DNA of 64,000 bases, taken from contig NZ_AUFN01000013.1 of assembly GCF_000426525.1 (NCBI RefSeq), positions 186,001 to 250,000 of the forward strand. The letters are read 5' to 3'. The notes below the pieces were generated by a model. It made no database searches. It saw only the letters and a list, made by a program, of their open reading frames with translations, and had not been told where the DNA came from. Below, in pieces: positions 42,645 through 58,395 of the stretch (position 1 is its first letter; every line of letters begins with the position of its first letter). Position numbers and translations under genes: made by a program. This DNA is from Nocardioides alkalitolerans DSM 16699. GTDB taxonomy: Bacteria; Actinomycetota; Actinomycetes; Propionibacteriales; Nocardioidaceae.

Positions 42645-43691
42645 ATGGCGACTGACCCCTCCGTGGTGACCGACCTGCCCACCCAGCTGCGTGTCGAGCC
42701 GGAGGCGCCGGACCGCAACCTGGCCCTCGAGCTGGTCCGCGTGACGGAGGCCGCCGCGATGGCGGCCGGCCGCTGGGTCGGCAAGGGCGACAAGAACGGC
42801 GCCGACGGGGTCGCGGTGAACGCCATGCGCGTGATGATCTCCAGCGTCGGCATGAACGGCGTCGTCGTCATCGGCGAGGGCGAGAAGGACGACGCGCCGA
42901 TGCTCTACAACGGCGAGCGCGTCGGCAACGGCACCGGACCCGAGTGCGACGTCGCGGTCGACCCGATCGACGGCACGACGCTGACCGCCAAGGGCATGTC
43001 GAACGCGGTCGCCGTGCTCGCCGTCTCCCCGCGCGGCTCGATGTACGACCCCTCGGCCGTCTTCTACATGGACAAGCTCGTCACCGGTCCCGAGGCCGCC
43101 GACGTCGTCGACATCCGCCTCCCGGTCGCCGAGAACATCGCGCGGGTCGCCAAGGCGAAGGGCTCCGCGGCCGAGGACGTCACCGTCGTGCTGCTCGACC
43201 GTCCGCGCCACGAGAAGCTCGCCGACGAGATCCGCGCCGCCGGCGCCCGCATCAAGTTCATCGTCGACGGCGACGTGGCCGGCGCGATCGCCGCCGCGCG
43301 ACCCGGTTCCGGGGTCGACCTGCTCCTCGGCGTCGGCGGCACGCCGGAGGGCATCATCACCGCCTGCGCGATGAAGTGCCTCGGCGGCACCATCCAGGGC
43401 CGCCTGTGGCCGACGGACGACGAGGAGCGCCAGCGGGCCCTCGACGCGGGCCACAACCTGGACCCCGACTTCGTGCTGCACACCGATGACCTCGTCACCG
43501 GCGACGACTGCTTCTTCGTGGCCACCGGCATCACCGACGGCGACCTGATGAAGGGCGTCCGCTACCGCGCCGGCGGCGCCACGACCGACTCGCTGGTCAT
43601 GCGCTCGCGCAGCGGCACGATCCGCCAGGTGACCTCCGAGCACCAGCTCGGCAAGCTGCGGGCCTACTCCGCCGTCGACTTCGAGCACTGA
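42645..43691 (+). CDS. glpX: Fructose-1,6-bisphosphatase, class II (GlpX)
   Basis: The 348-aa enzyme hydrolyses fructose-1,6-bisphosphate in gluconeogenesis. It has the GlpX features: [20 protein letters not shown] and [20 protein letters not shown] (metal and phosphate binding) and [20 protein letters not shown]. Actinobacteria typically depend on this class. The ATG at 42645 lies 6 nt after TACGAT, so it is probably leaderless. It follows the mod operon but has its own promoter. Confidence 0.96.
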   Translation: MATDPSVVTDLPTQLRVEPEAPDRNLALELVRVTEAAAMAAGRWVGKGDKNGADGVAVNAMRVMISSVGMNGVVVIGEGEKDDAPMLYNGERVGNGTGPECDVAVDPIDGTTLTAKGMSNAVAVLAVSPRGSMYDPSAVFYMDKLVTGPEAADVVDIRLPVAENIARVAKAKGSAAEDVTVVLLDRPRHEKLADEIRAAGARIKFIVDGDVAGAIAAARPGSGVDLLLGVGGTPEGIITACAMKCLGGTIQGRLWPTDDEERQRALDAGHNLDPDFVLHTDDLVTGDDCFFVATGITDGDLMKGVRYRAGGATTDSLVMRSRSGTIRQVTSEHQLGKLRAYSAVDFEH

Positions 43692-43746
43692 GGCGGCGGA
43701 CCAGACCGCGCTGCGGGGCTTCCGGCCGGTAGGCATACTGGCCGGT

Positions 43747-44760
43747 ATGTCCACGTCTGACGACGCCCTCCCGCCCACTGCGACCGGGCCCGAGGCCTCC
43801 CTCGGCATGGACGCCGGCCTCGCCCCGAGCGGGCCCCCACCCGACCTCGAGCCCGAGCTGGCCGCCGTGCCCCGCAGCGAGGAGCTCTTCGCGCCGGTGC
43901 GCGGCGACATCGAGCTCTGCTACCAGACGTACGGCGACCCCGGCGACCCACCGCTGCTGCTCGTCATGGGCCTCGGCGGCCACATGACGTGGTGGCCCGA
44001 CGAGCTGTGCCGGATGCTGGCGCTCGAGGGCCTCCGCGTCATCCGCTACGACAACCGCGACGTCGGCCGCTCCTCCCGGGTGCCGGAGCGCGTCTCGAAG
44101 GCCACGGTCGCGCAGGCGTTCCTCGGCCGGAAGGTGCGCACGCCGTACACGATGAGCGACCTGGCCGGCGACGCCGTCCTCCTGCTCGACCACCTCGGGA
44201 TACCCGCGGCCCACCTCGCCGGGGTGTCGATGGGCGGCATGATCGTGCAGACCGTGGCCGTCGAGCACCCGGACCGGGTGCTGTCGATGACCTCGATCAT
44301 GTCGACCACGGGCCGCCGTCGCGTCGGCTGGCAGCACCCGCGCCTCCTGCCCACGCTGGTGGCGCCCAACAAGCCCGACCTCGAGTCGTACGTCGCGGGC
44401 ACCCAGGTGATGTCCGGCCTCATCGGGTCGCCGGAGTACCGAGAGGCCGAGGACGCCCTGCGCTCCCGGGCCGAGGAGACGCACGGCCGGGGCGTGAGCC
44501 GCTCGGGCATCCTGCGTCAGATGGCCGCGATCCTCACCCAGCCCGACCGCACCCGTGCCCTGGGCGAGGTCACCGTCCCCGTGACGGTGCTGCACGGCAA
44601 GGCCGACCGGATGGTGCACGTCTCGGGCGGTCGCGCGACCGCGGCCGCCGTGCCGGGGGCCGAGCTGGTGCTCGTCGACGGCATGGGCCACGACCTGCCG
44701 CGGGCGCTGTTCGACCGGTTCGTCGGCGCCATCACGGGCTCCGTGCGCCGCGCCGGCTGA
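43747..44760 (+). CDS. Alpha/beta-hydrolase fold protein
   Basis: The 337-aa protein has a nucleophile elbow GVSMGG (Ser about residue 163), an oxyanion-type LLVMGLGGHMTWW near the start, and the catalytic His in the C-terminal GMGHDLP. The acid could be the Asp in LHGKADRMVH. The N-terminal 40 residues are disordered. The substrate (ester, epoxide or lipid) is unknown. CATACT at 43734-43739 lies 7 nt before the ATG, so the transcript is leaderless. Confidence 0.85.
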   Translation: MSTSDDALPPTATGPEASLGMDAGLAPSGPPPDLEPELAAVPRSEELFAPVRGDIELCYQTYGDPGDPPLLLVMGLGGHMTWWPDELCRMLALEGLRVIRYDNRDVGRSSRVPERVSKATVAQAFLGRKVRTPYTMSDLAGDAVLLLDHLGIPAAHLAGVSMGGMIVQTVAVEHPDRVLSMTSIMSTTGRRRVGWQHPRLLPTLVAPNKPDLESYVAGTQVMSGLIGSPEYREAEDALRSRAEETHGRGVSRSGILRQMAAILTQPDRTRALGEVTVPVTVLHGKADRMVHVSGGRATAAAVPGAELVLVDGMGHDLPRALFDRFVGAITGSVRRAG

Positions 44761-44782
44761 CCCGCTCCGACCCCCTCCCCGA

Positions 44783-44825
44783 CACCGGTCCCGCACCGGT
44801 CCCGCACCGGTCGCGCACCGGCCTG
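44783..44825. repeat. 11-bp tandem repeats upstream of lpqY (GGTCCCGCACC type)
   Basis: Three direct 11-bp units begin at 44787 (GGTCCCGCACC, the same again, GGTCGCGCACC), and a degenerate fourth follows. With a preceding CACC the pattern begins near 44783. The units match GGTCNCNNNCC, as does most of the array after sdhB (4730). They lie 26 bp after the hydrolase stop. Unknown role. Confidence 0.6.
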
Positions 44826-44931
44826 CGTGGCACTCCCCATCCGGTCCGCCGTACACGGTGTCCACCACGCCGGACCTCACCCCAAAGTGCCCCCGACCTG
44901 CGGGTTTAACTTTCCTCGACCGGCGCGATGC

Positions 44932-44961
44932 TGGACAAACGAGCCTCGCGGGGTCTAGACC
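44932..44961 (+). promoter_or_regulatory. lpqY promoter with operator-like GGTCTAGACC
   Basis: TGGACA (44932-44937) and TAGACC (44956-44961) are spaced 18 nt. The perfect palindrome GGTCTAGACC (44952-44961) covers the -10 box. It is the core of the DasR/NagR-type (GntR/HutC) operator TGGTCTAGACCA. A sugar-responsive repressor of this importer is inferred. The leader is about 35 nt. Confidence 0.55.
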
Positions 44962-44998
44962 TGTCGAGCACACAACTCAATGGAGAGGGAGGTGGCAC

Positions 44999-46300
44999 AT
45001 GCGCGGGCCTGGGCGAAGAATCGGCGTCGCCGCCACACTCGTGCTTGCCGCGAGCACGCTGTCGGCGTGCAGCAGCTCCGACAAGCCGACACTGAACTGG
45101 TACATCAACCCCGACGGGCAGGACACCCTCAACGCACTGGCTGAGCGCTGCAGCACGGACGAGTACGACATCGCGATCCAGCTGCTGCCCACGGGCGCCA
45201 CCGACCAGCGCACCCAGCTGGCACGACGGCTCGCCGCGAACGACTCGACGACGGACCTCATGAGCCTCGACCCCGTCTTCGTGCCCGAGTTCGCCAACGC
45301 GGGGTGGCTCCTGGAGCTGCCCGAGGAGGTCGCGAGCGCGGTCGTCGACGACGACGTGCTCGCCGGCCCGACCGACACGGTCACCTGGGACGACAAGATC
45401 TACGCGGCGCCGCAGTGGGCGAACACGCAGGTGCTCTGGTACCGCACGTCGCTCGCCGAGGCCGCCGGCATCGACGACGCCCTCCAGGAGGGCACCGCCA
45501 CCTGGGAGCAGGTCATCGACGCGGCCGCGCAGAACGACGCGACCGTCGGCGTGCAGGCCGACCGCTACGAGGCCTACATGGTCTGGATCAACGCGCTCAT
45601 CCAGGGCGCGGGCGGCGACATCGTGAGCGACACCGAAGCCGGCGTCGACGCACAGGTCGACATCGACTCCGAGGCCGGTCGCGCCGCCGCCGCCGTCATC
45701 CAGCAGCTCGCCGACTCCGGCGCCGCCCAGTCCGACCTCTCGGTCTCCCGCGAGGGCACCTCGCTGGGCGCGATGTTCGGACCGGGCAGCCCGGGCGAGT
45801 TCATGACGAACTGGACGTTCGTCTACAAGAACTACGAGCCGAGCGACACCAACACGGTCGTCGACGCCGAGCAGTTCGAGGACCTGTCGTGGGCGCGCTA
45901 CCCGCGCACCGTGGCCGACGAGGAGTCGAAGCCCCCGGTCGGTGGCATCAACATCGGCGTCGGCGCCTACACGGAGAACCCCGAGTTCGCGCTCGAGGCC
46001 GCCCAGTGCGTGACGGACGAGGACGCCCAGCGCGACCTCGCCGTCAACGAGGGCCTCATGCCGGCCCGGGCCTCGGTGTACGACGACCCCGCGCTCACGG
46101 AGGCGTACGACGCCTCCCTGCTCGAGCTCTTCCGTGAGAGCGTCGAGGAGGGCGGTCCCCGCCCGAAGAGCGCGTTCTACAACCAGATCTCGGGCGCCGT
46201 CCAGAGCGTCTGGCACTCGCCGTTCGACGTGAACCAGGACACTCCCGCGGAGTCGGCCCAGTTCCTCGAGGACGTCCTGCAGGGGAGGGCACTGCTGTGA
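44999..46300 (+). CDS. lpqY: Sugar ABC transporter substrate-binding lipoprotein (LpqY-like)
   Basis: The 433-aa lipoprotein (signal peptide with TLVLAASTLSAC lipobox, Cys about residue 25) starts its mature part LNWYINPDGQDTLNALAERC and has MSLDPVFVPEFANAGWLLEL, in line with mycobacterial LpqY, the trehalose-binding part of LpqY-SugABC. ATG 44999 follows GAGAGGGAGG. Trehalose is the expected ligand by analogy, but maltose-like sugars are not excluded. Confidence 0.75.
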   Translation: MRGPGRRIGVAATLVLAASTLSACSSSDKPTLNWYINPDGQDTLNALAERCSTDEYDIAIQLLPTGATDQRTQLARRLAANDSTTDLMSLDPVFVPEFANAGWLLELPEEVASAVVDDDVLAGPTDTVTWDDKIYAAPQWANTQVLWYRTSLAEAAGIDDALQEGTATWEQVIDAAAQNDATVGVQADRYEAYMVWINALIQGAGGDIVSDTEAGVDAQVDIDSEAGRAAAAVIQQLADSGAAQSDLSVSREGTSLGAMFGPGSPGEFMTNWTFVYKNYEPSDTNTVVDAEQFEDLSWARYPRTVADEESKPPVGGINIGVGAYTENPEFALEAAQCVTDEDAQRDLAVNEGLMPARASVYDDPALTEAYDASLLELFRESVEEGGPRPKSAFYNQISGAVQSVWHSPFDVNQDTPAESAQFLEDVLQGRALL

Positions 46301-47244
46301 GCACCGCCACCGCACCGGCCCCCGCGCCGGCCGAGAAGAAGAAGGACAAGCCGCACCAGAGCGACCGGGCGGTCGCCGAGAACAAGCTCGGCATGAAGCT
46401 CGTGGCCCCGGCGCTCATCGTCATGCTCTTCGTGACGGCGTTCCCGATGCTGCAGGCCCTCTGGCTGTCGCTGTCGAACTACGCGCTCACGGCACCGGAC
46501 GACCGGTCGTTCGTCGGGGCGCAGAACTACGTGACGGCGCTCAGCGACCCGCTGTTCTGGCGCACGATGCTCGTGACGGTCGGGATCATGGTCGTCACCG
46601 TGTTCTTCGAGCTCGTCATCGGCTTCGTGTTCGCGATCGTGATGCACCGCGTGGTCTTCGCGCGCGGCATCATCCGCACCTCGATCCTCATCCCGTACGG
46701 CATCATCACCGTCGTCTCGGGCTTCGCCTGGCAGTTCGCCTTCAGCGGCACGAACGGCTTCGTCAACTACTGGCTGCCGTTCGTCGAGGACAACTTCAAC
46801 TGGTTCGGCGAGCAGTTCCCGGCCCTCTTCGCGATCTGCGTCTCGGAGATCTGGAAGACGACCCCGTTCATGTCGCTGCTCCTGCTCGCCGGTCTGGCGC
46901 AGGTGTCGGAGGACATGGTCGAGGCCGCGAAGGTCGACGGCGCCACGTGGTGGCAGCGGCTGTGGAAGGTGATCCTGCCGAACATGCGGGCCGCCATCAT
47001 GGTCGCGATCCTCTTCCGCGCCCTCGACGCCTTCCGCATCTTCGACAACATCTTCGTGATGACGGCGGGCGCCGTGAACACCGAGTCGGTCTCGTTCCTG
47101 ACCTACCGGCAGGTCATCGAGCAGTTCCAGATCGGCATGGGCTCGGCGCTGTCGGTGCTCCTGTTCCTCTCGGTGCTGGTCATCGCCTTCCTCATCGTCA
47201 AGCTCTTCCGCGTCGATCTCGCCGCGGCACGGCAGGAGGGTTGA
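46297..47244 (+). CDS. sugA: Sugar ABC transporter permease (SugA-like)
   Basis: The 315-aa MalF-type permease has a charged N-terminus, six helices, and the EAA loop EAAKVDGATWWQRLWKVILP. GTG 46297 overlaps the lpqY stop (GTGA). With SugB it forms the membrane channel. Confidence 0.8.
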   Translation: MSTATAPAPAPAEKKKDKPHQSDRAVAENKLGMKLVAPALIVMLFVTAFPMLQALWLSLSNYALTAPDDRSFVGAQNYVTALSDPLFWRTMLVTVGIMVVTVFFELVIGFVFAIVMHRVVFARGIIRTSILIPYGIITVVSGFAWQFAFSGTNGFVNYWLPFVEDNFNWFGEQFPALFAICVSEIWKTTPFMSLLLLAGLAQVSEDMVEAAKVDGATWWQRLWKVILPNMRAAIMVAILFRALDAFRIFDNIFVMTAGAVNTESVSFLTYRQVIEQFQIGMGSALSVLLFLSVLVIAFLIVKLFRVDLAAARQEG

Positions 47245-47247
47245 TCC

Positions 47248-48093
47248 ATGGGTAACTCCCCGCTCCGCAAGGCAGGCATCGCCGTCGGTGCCCTGCTGAT
47301 CCTCACCTGGTGCCTGCTGCCGGTCGCCTGGATCATCTCGCTCTCCTTCAAGTCGCAGGAGTCGATCACCAACGGCAACCCCGGGTTCCTCCCGGGCGAC
47401 GGCACGTTCGCCGGCTGGGACAACTACGTCGCGGCCTGGGACAACGAGCAGTTCCGTCGGGCGATCTTCAACTCGATCGGCATCTCGCTCATCGCGACGG
47501 TGCTGTCGGTGATCATCGCGACGCTCGCGGCGTACGCGATCGCCCGGCTCGAGTTCAAGGGCAAGAAGCTCGTGCTCACCACGGCACTGGCGATCGCCAT
47601 GTTCCCCGTGGTCTCGCTCGTCGGTCCGCTCTTCGACATGTGGCGGGCCATCGGCCTCTACGACACGTGGGCCGGCCTCGTGATCCCGTACATGTCCTTC
47701 ACGCTCCCCCTCGCGATCTGGACGCTCTCGGCGTTCTTCCGCGAGATCCCGTGGGAGATGGAGCAGGCGGCCCAGGTGGACGGCGCCACGTCGTGGCAGG
47801 CGTTCCGCAAGGTGATCGTGCCGCTGGCCGCACCGGGTGTGTTCACCGCCGCGATCCTCACGTTCTTCTTCGCCTGGAACGACTTCGTGTTCGGCATCTC
47901 GCTGACCTCCACCGAGGCAGCGCGACCGATCCCGGCGTCGCTCTCGTTCTTCGTCGGAGCAGATCCGTTCAACCGGCCGGCATCGCTGCTGGCCGCGGGA
48001 GCCGTCATCGCGACGATCCCGATCATCGTCATCGTGCTGGTCTTCCAGCGCAAGATCGTCGCCGGACTGACCTCCGGCGCAGTGAAGGGATGA
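47248..48093 (+). CDS. sugB: Sugar ABC transporter permease (SugB-like)
   Basis: The 281-aa MalG-type permease has six helices and the EAA loop EQAAQVDGATSWQAFRKVIV, then LAAPGVFTAAILTFFFAWND. It lies 3 bp after sugA. The fixed order substrate-binding protein, two permeases, ATPase supports one importer. Confidence 0.8.
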   Translation: MGNSPLRKAGIAVGALLILTWCLLPVAWIISLSFKSQESITNGNPGFLPGDGTFAGWDNYVAAWDNEQFRRAIFNSIGISLIATVLSVIIATLAAYAIARLEFKGKKLVLTTALAIAMFPVVSLVGPLFDMWRAIGLYDTWAGLVIPYMSFTLPLAIWTLSAFFREIPWEMEQAAQVDGATSWQAFRKVIVPLAAPGVFTAAILTFFFAWNDFVFGISLTSTEAARPIPASLSFFVGADPFNRPASLLAAGAVIATIPIIVIVLVFQRKIVAGLTSGAVKG

Positions 48094-48097
48094 TTCC

Positions 48098-49291
48098 GTG
48101 GCCGCCATCGAGATGAAGAACATCGTCAAGAAGTACGGCGACGGGTTCCCGGCCGTGAACGACGTGTCGATCGACATCGCGGACGGTGAGTTCGTGATCC
48201 TGGTCGGCCCGTCGGGCTGCGGGAAGTCGACGCTGCTGCGCATGATCGTGGGGCTGGAGGACATCACCTCCGGCGACATGATGATCGGCGGCAAGCGCGT
48301 GAACGACCTGGCGCCCCGTGACCGCAACCTGGCCATGGTGTTCCAGAACTACGCGCTCTACCCCCACCTCACCGTCTTCGAGAACATCGCGTTCCCGCTG
48401 CGGCTGGCGGGCGCCTCCGACGCCGAGATCCAGGAGAAGGTGCGCGCGGCGTCGAAGACGCTCGAGCTCGACGAGCACCTGGAGCGCAAGCCGGGCAACC
48501 TCTCCGGTGGTCAGCGCCAGCGGGTCGCGATGGGCCGCGCCATCGTGCGCGACGCCGACGCGTTCCTCTTCGACGAGCCGCTGTCGAACCTCGACGCCAA
48601 GCTCCGTGGCCAGATGCGCACGGAGATCGCCCGCCTGCAGAAGAAGCTGGGCATCACCACGGTCTATGTCACCCACGACCAGACCGAGGCGATGACGCTG
48701 GGCGACCGCGTCGCCGTGCTGAAGCGGGGGCTGCTCCAGCAGCTCGCGTCGCCGCGCGAGCTGTACGAGAACCCGGGCAACCTCTTCGTCGCGGGCTTCA
48801 TCGGCTCCCCGCCGATGAACTTCCTGCCGGCGAAGGTCGACGGCACGAAGGTCGAGCTGCCCTTCGGCACGGTCGAGATCCCGGCCGACAAGGCGGAGCG
48901 CGTCGCCGGCAAGGGCCTGCTCATCGCGGGCATCCGCCCGGGGGCGTTCGAGGACGCGTCGCTCATCGACACGTCCCACGCGAACCTCGGCTCGACCTTC
49001 CGCGCGAAGGTCGACGTGGTGGAGTGGCTCGGCAACGAGACCTACGCCTACCTGCCGTTCGAGGCGCCGCCGGAGGTCCAGGAGCAGCTGCTGCAGCTCG
49101 AGAAGGACCTCGACGGCGACTCGCTGCGCACGCAGCTGGTCATCAGCCTCGACGGGGCGAGCCGCGTGAAGGAGGGCGACGAGGCCGAGATCTGGGTCGA
49201 CACGACGCAGATGCACCTCTTCGACCCGGCGTCGGGCGACAACCTGACGGTCGACCACGAGAACGCCGGCCAGATCCCGGTCTACGCCTGA
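48098..49291 (+). CDS. sugC: Sugar ABC transporter ATPase (SugC-like)
   Basis: The 397-aa ATPase has Walker A (VGPSGCGKSTLLRMIVGLED), signature NLSGGQRQRVAMGRAI, Walker B (AFLFDEPLSNLDAKL) and VTHDQTEAM. The C-terminal regulatory region (FIGSPPMNFLPAKV through DLDGDSLRTQ and the final ASGDNLTV) follows mycobacterial SugC closely, which supports the LpqY-SugABC assignment. GTG 48098 follows GAAGGGATG. It ends at a terminator. Confidence 0.85.
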   Translation: MAAIEMKNIVKKYGDGFPAVNDVSIDIADGEFVILVGPSGCGKSTLLRMIVGLEDITSGDMMIGGKRVNDLAPRDRNLAMVFQNYALYPHLTVFENIAFPLRLAGASDAEIQEKVRAASKTLELDEHLERKPGNLSGGQRQRVAMGRAIVRDADAFLFDEPLSNLDAKLRGQMRTEIARLQKKLGITTVYVTHDQTEAMTLGDRVAVLKRGLLQQLASPRELYENPGNLFVAGFIGSPPMNFLPAKVDGTKVELPFGTVEIPADKAERVAGKGLLIAGIRPGAFEDASLIDTSHANLGSTFRAKVDVVEWLGNETYAYLPFEAPPEVQEQLLQLEKDLDGDSLRTQLVISLDGASRVKEGDEAEIWVDTTQMHLFDPASGDNLTVDHENAGQIPVYA

Positions 49292-49309
49292 CCGCACCAC
49301 CCGCGTACG

Positions 49310-49347
49310 ACGACCGCCCGGCCCCCGCGAGGGGTGCCGGGCGGTCG
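49310..49347 (+). terminator. Terminator after the sugC-like gene
   Basis: CGACCGCCCGGCCCC and GGGGTGCCGGGCGGTCG pair around GCGA, with a small bulge, just after the operon. Confidence 0.8.
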
Positions 49348-49382
49348 TGCGTCGTCATGAGGACCTCCGTGGGAGGGGCGGG

Positions 49383-50054
49383 TCAGCCGCCGAGCAGCTT
49401 CCGCTTCTTGCGCTCCCCCGGCATCGGCTTGCGCGTCACGGTCACGCCGCCCATCAGCGCGACGCCCTTGACCCGGACGACGGGCGAGCTGGCGTCGTAC
49501 TGCGGGTCGACCTTGTCGCGGCTCTGCTCGAAGCCGCCCATGATGCCCATGCCCTCGACGACGACGTGCGTCCACGCGTTCACCGTGATGTCGACGCCGC
49601 CCATGATCGCGCTGGCGTTGATGACGACCTCGTGGGTGGTGAACTGCGCCTCGCGGAGGTCGATCTCGACGCCGCCCATCATCGCGAAGGCGTTGTGGGT
49701 CGGACCGACCTGCCAGACGCCCTTGCGCTGGACGCCGCTCATGACGGCGTAGCTCGACTCGTACGGCGTGGCGGGCACGACGTGGCCCGACGCCGGCTTG
49801 TGGAGCGGCACCCGGGGCGCCGACGCCATGCCGGACGGGCCGGGCACGGCCAGACCGCCCGGGGTCGGCGCCTCGCCGGGGATGTCGGCCACGAGCGGCA
49901 CGAGGTCGGCGTAGATCTTGGCGGAGTAGGTGGCCTCGATGCGCTCGTCGAGCTCGTCCATGTCGAGCCGGCCCTCGCCGGCGGCGTCGCGGAGCAGCTC
50001 GGTGACCCGGTGGCGGTCGGCGTCGGAGATGCGCAGCTGCGACGGATCGGTCAT
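49383..50054 (-). CDS. DUF1707 protein with cell-wall-active-antibiotics-response-like domain
   Basis: The 223-aa protein begins with the DUF1707 signature (LRISDADRHRVTELLRDAAG then EGRLDMDELDERIEATYSAK) and has a C-terminal beta-repeat region with repeating GGV units (AMMGGVEIDL, AIMGGVDITV, GIMGGF, ALMGGVTV), like the cell-wall-active antibiotics response domain. No transmembrane segment. Known to occur in envelope-stress contexts; role unknown. TAGGCT lies 7-8 nt before the ATG, so it is leaderless. Confidence 0.85.
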   Translation of the reverse strand: MTDPSQLRISDADRHRVTELLRDAAGEGRLDMDELDERIEATYSAKIYADLVPLVADIPGEAPTPGGLAVPGPSGMASAPRVPLHKPASGHVVPATPYESSYAVMSGVQRKGVWQVGPTHNAFAMMGGVEIDLREAQFTTHEVVINASAIMGGVDITVNAWTHVVVEGMGIMGGFEQSRDKVDPQYDASSPVVRVKGVALMGGVTVTRKPMPGERKKRKLLGG

Positions 50055-50199
50055 GGCCCCCAGCCTAGAGCGCCCGACCGACCCGCCCCACCGACGAAAG
50101 TCGCGAACGACGCCCGATGGTGGCCCCGCGTCGCCGGCTCCGGCCCTAGGCTGGCCGCTCGACGACCACCGCGGCGCGCGGGCGGCGGAAGGGGCACGC

Positions 50200-50583
50200 A
50201 TGGCACCGGACACCTCGACCGCGCCCCCGGCGCCCCCGGGGCGGGCACGCGCCGTGCCGGTCCGGCTCGCCGGCCTCGGCGTCGCGGCCGCGGTGAACGT
50301 GGTCGCGGGCGTGGCGTGCGCCGTTCCCGTCTCCCTCGGCCTCGGCACGGCGGTCGACCACCTCACCGGCCGGACGGCGGGGTCGACGAGCCCGGGCGAC
50401 GAGATCCTCGCCGGCTACGTCGTCGGTCTCCTCGCCCTCGTCGTGGGCGCCGTCGTCAACGGCGCCCTCGCCCTGGCGCTCTGGGACGCCCGGCTCGGCC
50501 GCTGGTGGCTCGTCGCCGCCGCCGTCTTCCTGGCCCCGGGCACGCTCCTCGTCCTGGCGTACCCGGGGCCGGTCGACTGGTGA
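50200..50583 (+). CDS. Small membrane protein
   Basis: The 127-aa protein has three hydrophobic segments (AGLGVAAAVNVVAGVACAVP, AGYVVGLLALVVGAVVNGAL, WWLVAAAVFLAPGTLLVLAY). ATG 50200 follows GGAAGGGG. It is divergent from the DUF1707 gene. No family recognised. Confidence 0.65.
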   Translation: MAPDTSTAPPAPPGRARAVPVRLAGLGVAAAVNVVAGVACAVPVSLGLGTAVDHLTGRTAGSTSPGDEILAGYVVGLLALVVGAVVNGALALALWDARLGRWWLVAAAVFLAPGTLLVLAYPGPVDW

Positions 50584-50604
50584 CGGCGTCGGCGTCGGCG
50601 GGCC

Positions 50605-55864
<5,260 letters not shown>

Positions 55865-55867
55865 GGC

Positions 55868-56494
55868 TCACACCGCCCGGACGAGCGCCTCCGCTGCGGC
55901 CAGGGGGTCCGGTGGTCGCCAGATGGCGCCGATCACCGCGACCCCGTGCGCCCCGGCGGCGCGCACCGCGGGCACCGTCGTCACGTCGAGGCCACCGATC
56001 GCCACGAGGGGCAGCACCCCGGCGGCGCGGGCGACCGCCTCGACGCCGAGGGGGTCCGGTAGCCCCGTCTTCGAGGTCGTCGCGCGCACGGGGCCGAACC
56101 CGACGTAGTCGGCGCCGGCGTCGCGGGCGGCCTCCACCTGGGCGCGGTCGCGGCAGGTGCCACCGACGAGGAACCGGGTGCCGTCGGCCGCCGAGGCCCC
56201 GGACGCGTCGGCCAGGGCGCGCGCGTCGTGAACGGGCAGGTCGTCGGCCCCGAGGTGGACGCCGTCGGCCCCCGCCGCCAGCGCGACGTCGAGCCGGTCG
56301 TCCACCACGACCCGGGCGCCGCACGGACGCACGGACGCGAGCACGACGCGGGTGAGCCGCAGCAGCTCGGCGGTGGTGGCGCGCTTGGCGCGCACCTGGA
56401 AGCCGCCGACGCCGACCTCGGCGAGGCGGGTCAGCAGGGTGAGGTCGTCGGTGGCGTCGACCAGGCACCAGAGCCGTGGGACAACAGCAGACAT
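55868..56494 (-). CDS. thiE: Thiamine-phosphate synthase
   Basis: The 208-aa protein joins HMP-PP and thiazole phosphate to give thiamin phosphate. All ThiE motifs are clear: GGFQVRAKRAT (QxRxK), ARVVVDDRLDVALAAGADG, VHLGADDLP and VGFGPVRATTSKTG. It is the first gene of the operon, with the TPP riboswitch in its leader and GCGAGGAG before the ATG. Confidence 0.96.
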   Translation of the reverse strand: MSAVVPRLWCLVDATDDLTLLTRLAEVGVGGFQVRAKRATTAELLRLTRVVLASVRPCGARVVVDDRLDVALAAGADGVHLGADDLPVHDARALADASGASAADGTRFLVGGTCRDRAQVEAARDAGADYVGFGPVRATTSKTGLPDPLGVEAVARAAGVLPLVAIGGLDVTTVPAVRAAGAHGVAVIGAIWRPPDPLAAAEALVRAV

Positions 56495-56504
56495 GAAGCA
56501 CGCT

Positions 56505-56612
56505 CCTCGCTTCCTGCGCCGGCATGATCCGGATCAGGTTCGACGGTCGGGGCGGCTACAGCCCCATCTCAGCCCATTGCCATGGACTCCCGTGGTGGAT
56601 GCGGGGACCGTA
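56505..56612 (-). promoter_or_regulatory. TPP riboswitch and promoter of the thiamin operon
   Basis: On the minus strand the conserved TPP elements appear in order: GGGCTGAGATGGGG, CCGTCGAACCTGATC, CGGATCATGCCGGCG and CAGGAAGCG. A -10-like TACGGT lies at 56612-56607. It controls thiE-O-S-G-TenI-D-C; binding of TPP should switch expression off. The end of the aptamer is very close to the thiE ribosome binding site, so translational control is likely. Confidence 0.95.
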
Positions 56613-56647
56613 GCGCGGCCGGGCCGACGAGGACAACCCGCCCCGCG

Positions 56648-56695
56648 AGGAAGGCTTGCCTAAGCGAGTCGTGCGTCACAGCGGGGGTCTAGCGT
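56648..56695 (+). promoter_or_regulatory. fumA promoter with iron-box-like inverted repeat
   Basis: The minus-strand reading TTAGGCAAGCCTT (56662-56650) is a near-perfect palindrome, and the wider 19 bp match the iron-box consensus at 11 positions. The leaderless -10 TAGCGT is at 56690-56695, 8 nt before the GTG start. The box lies upstream of or over the -35, so activation or repression are both possible. Confidence 0.4.
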
Positions 56696-56703
56696 GCGTG
56701 GTC

Positions 56704-58372
<1,669 letters not shown>

Positions 58373-58395
<23 letters not shown>

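Noticed and set aside
49930..50199. Plus-strand frame extending upstream of the small membrane protein at 50200
   Set aside because: It overlaps the DUF1707 gene and its promoter on the other strand and gives only a shadow composition before the ATG at 50200.
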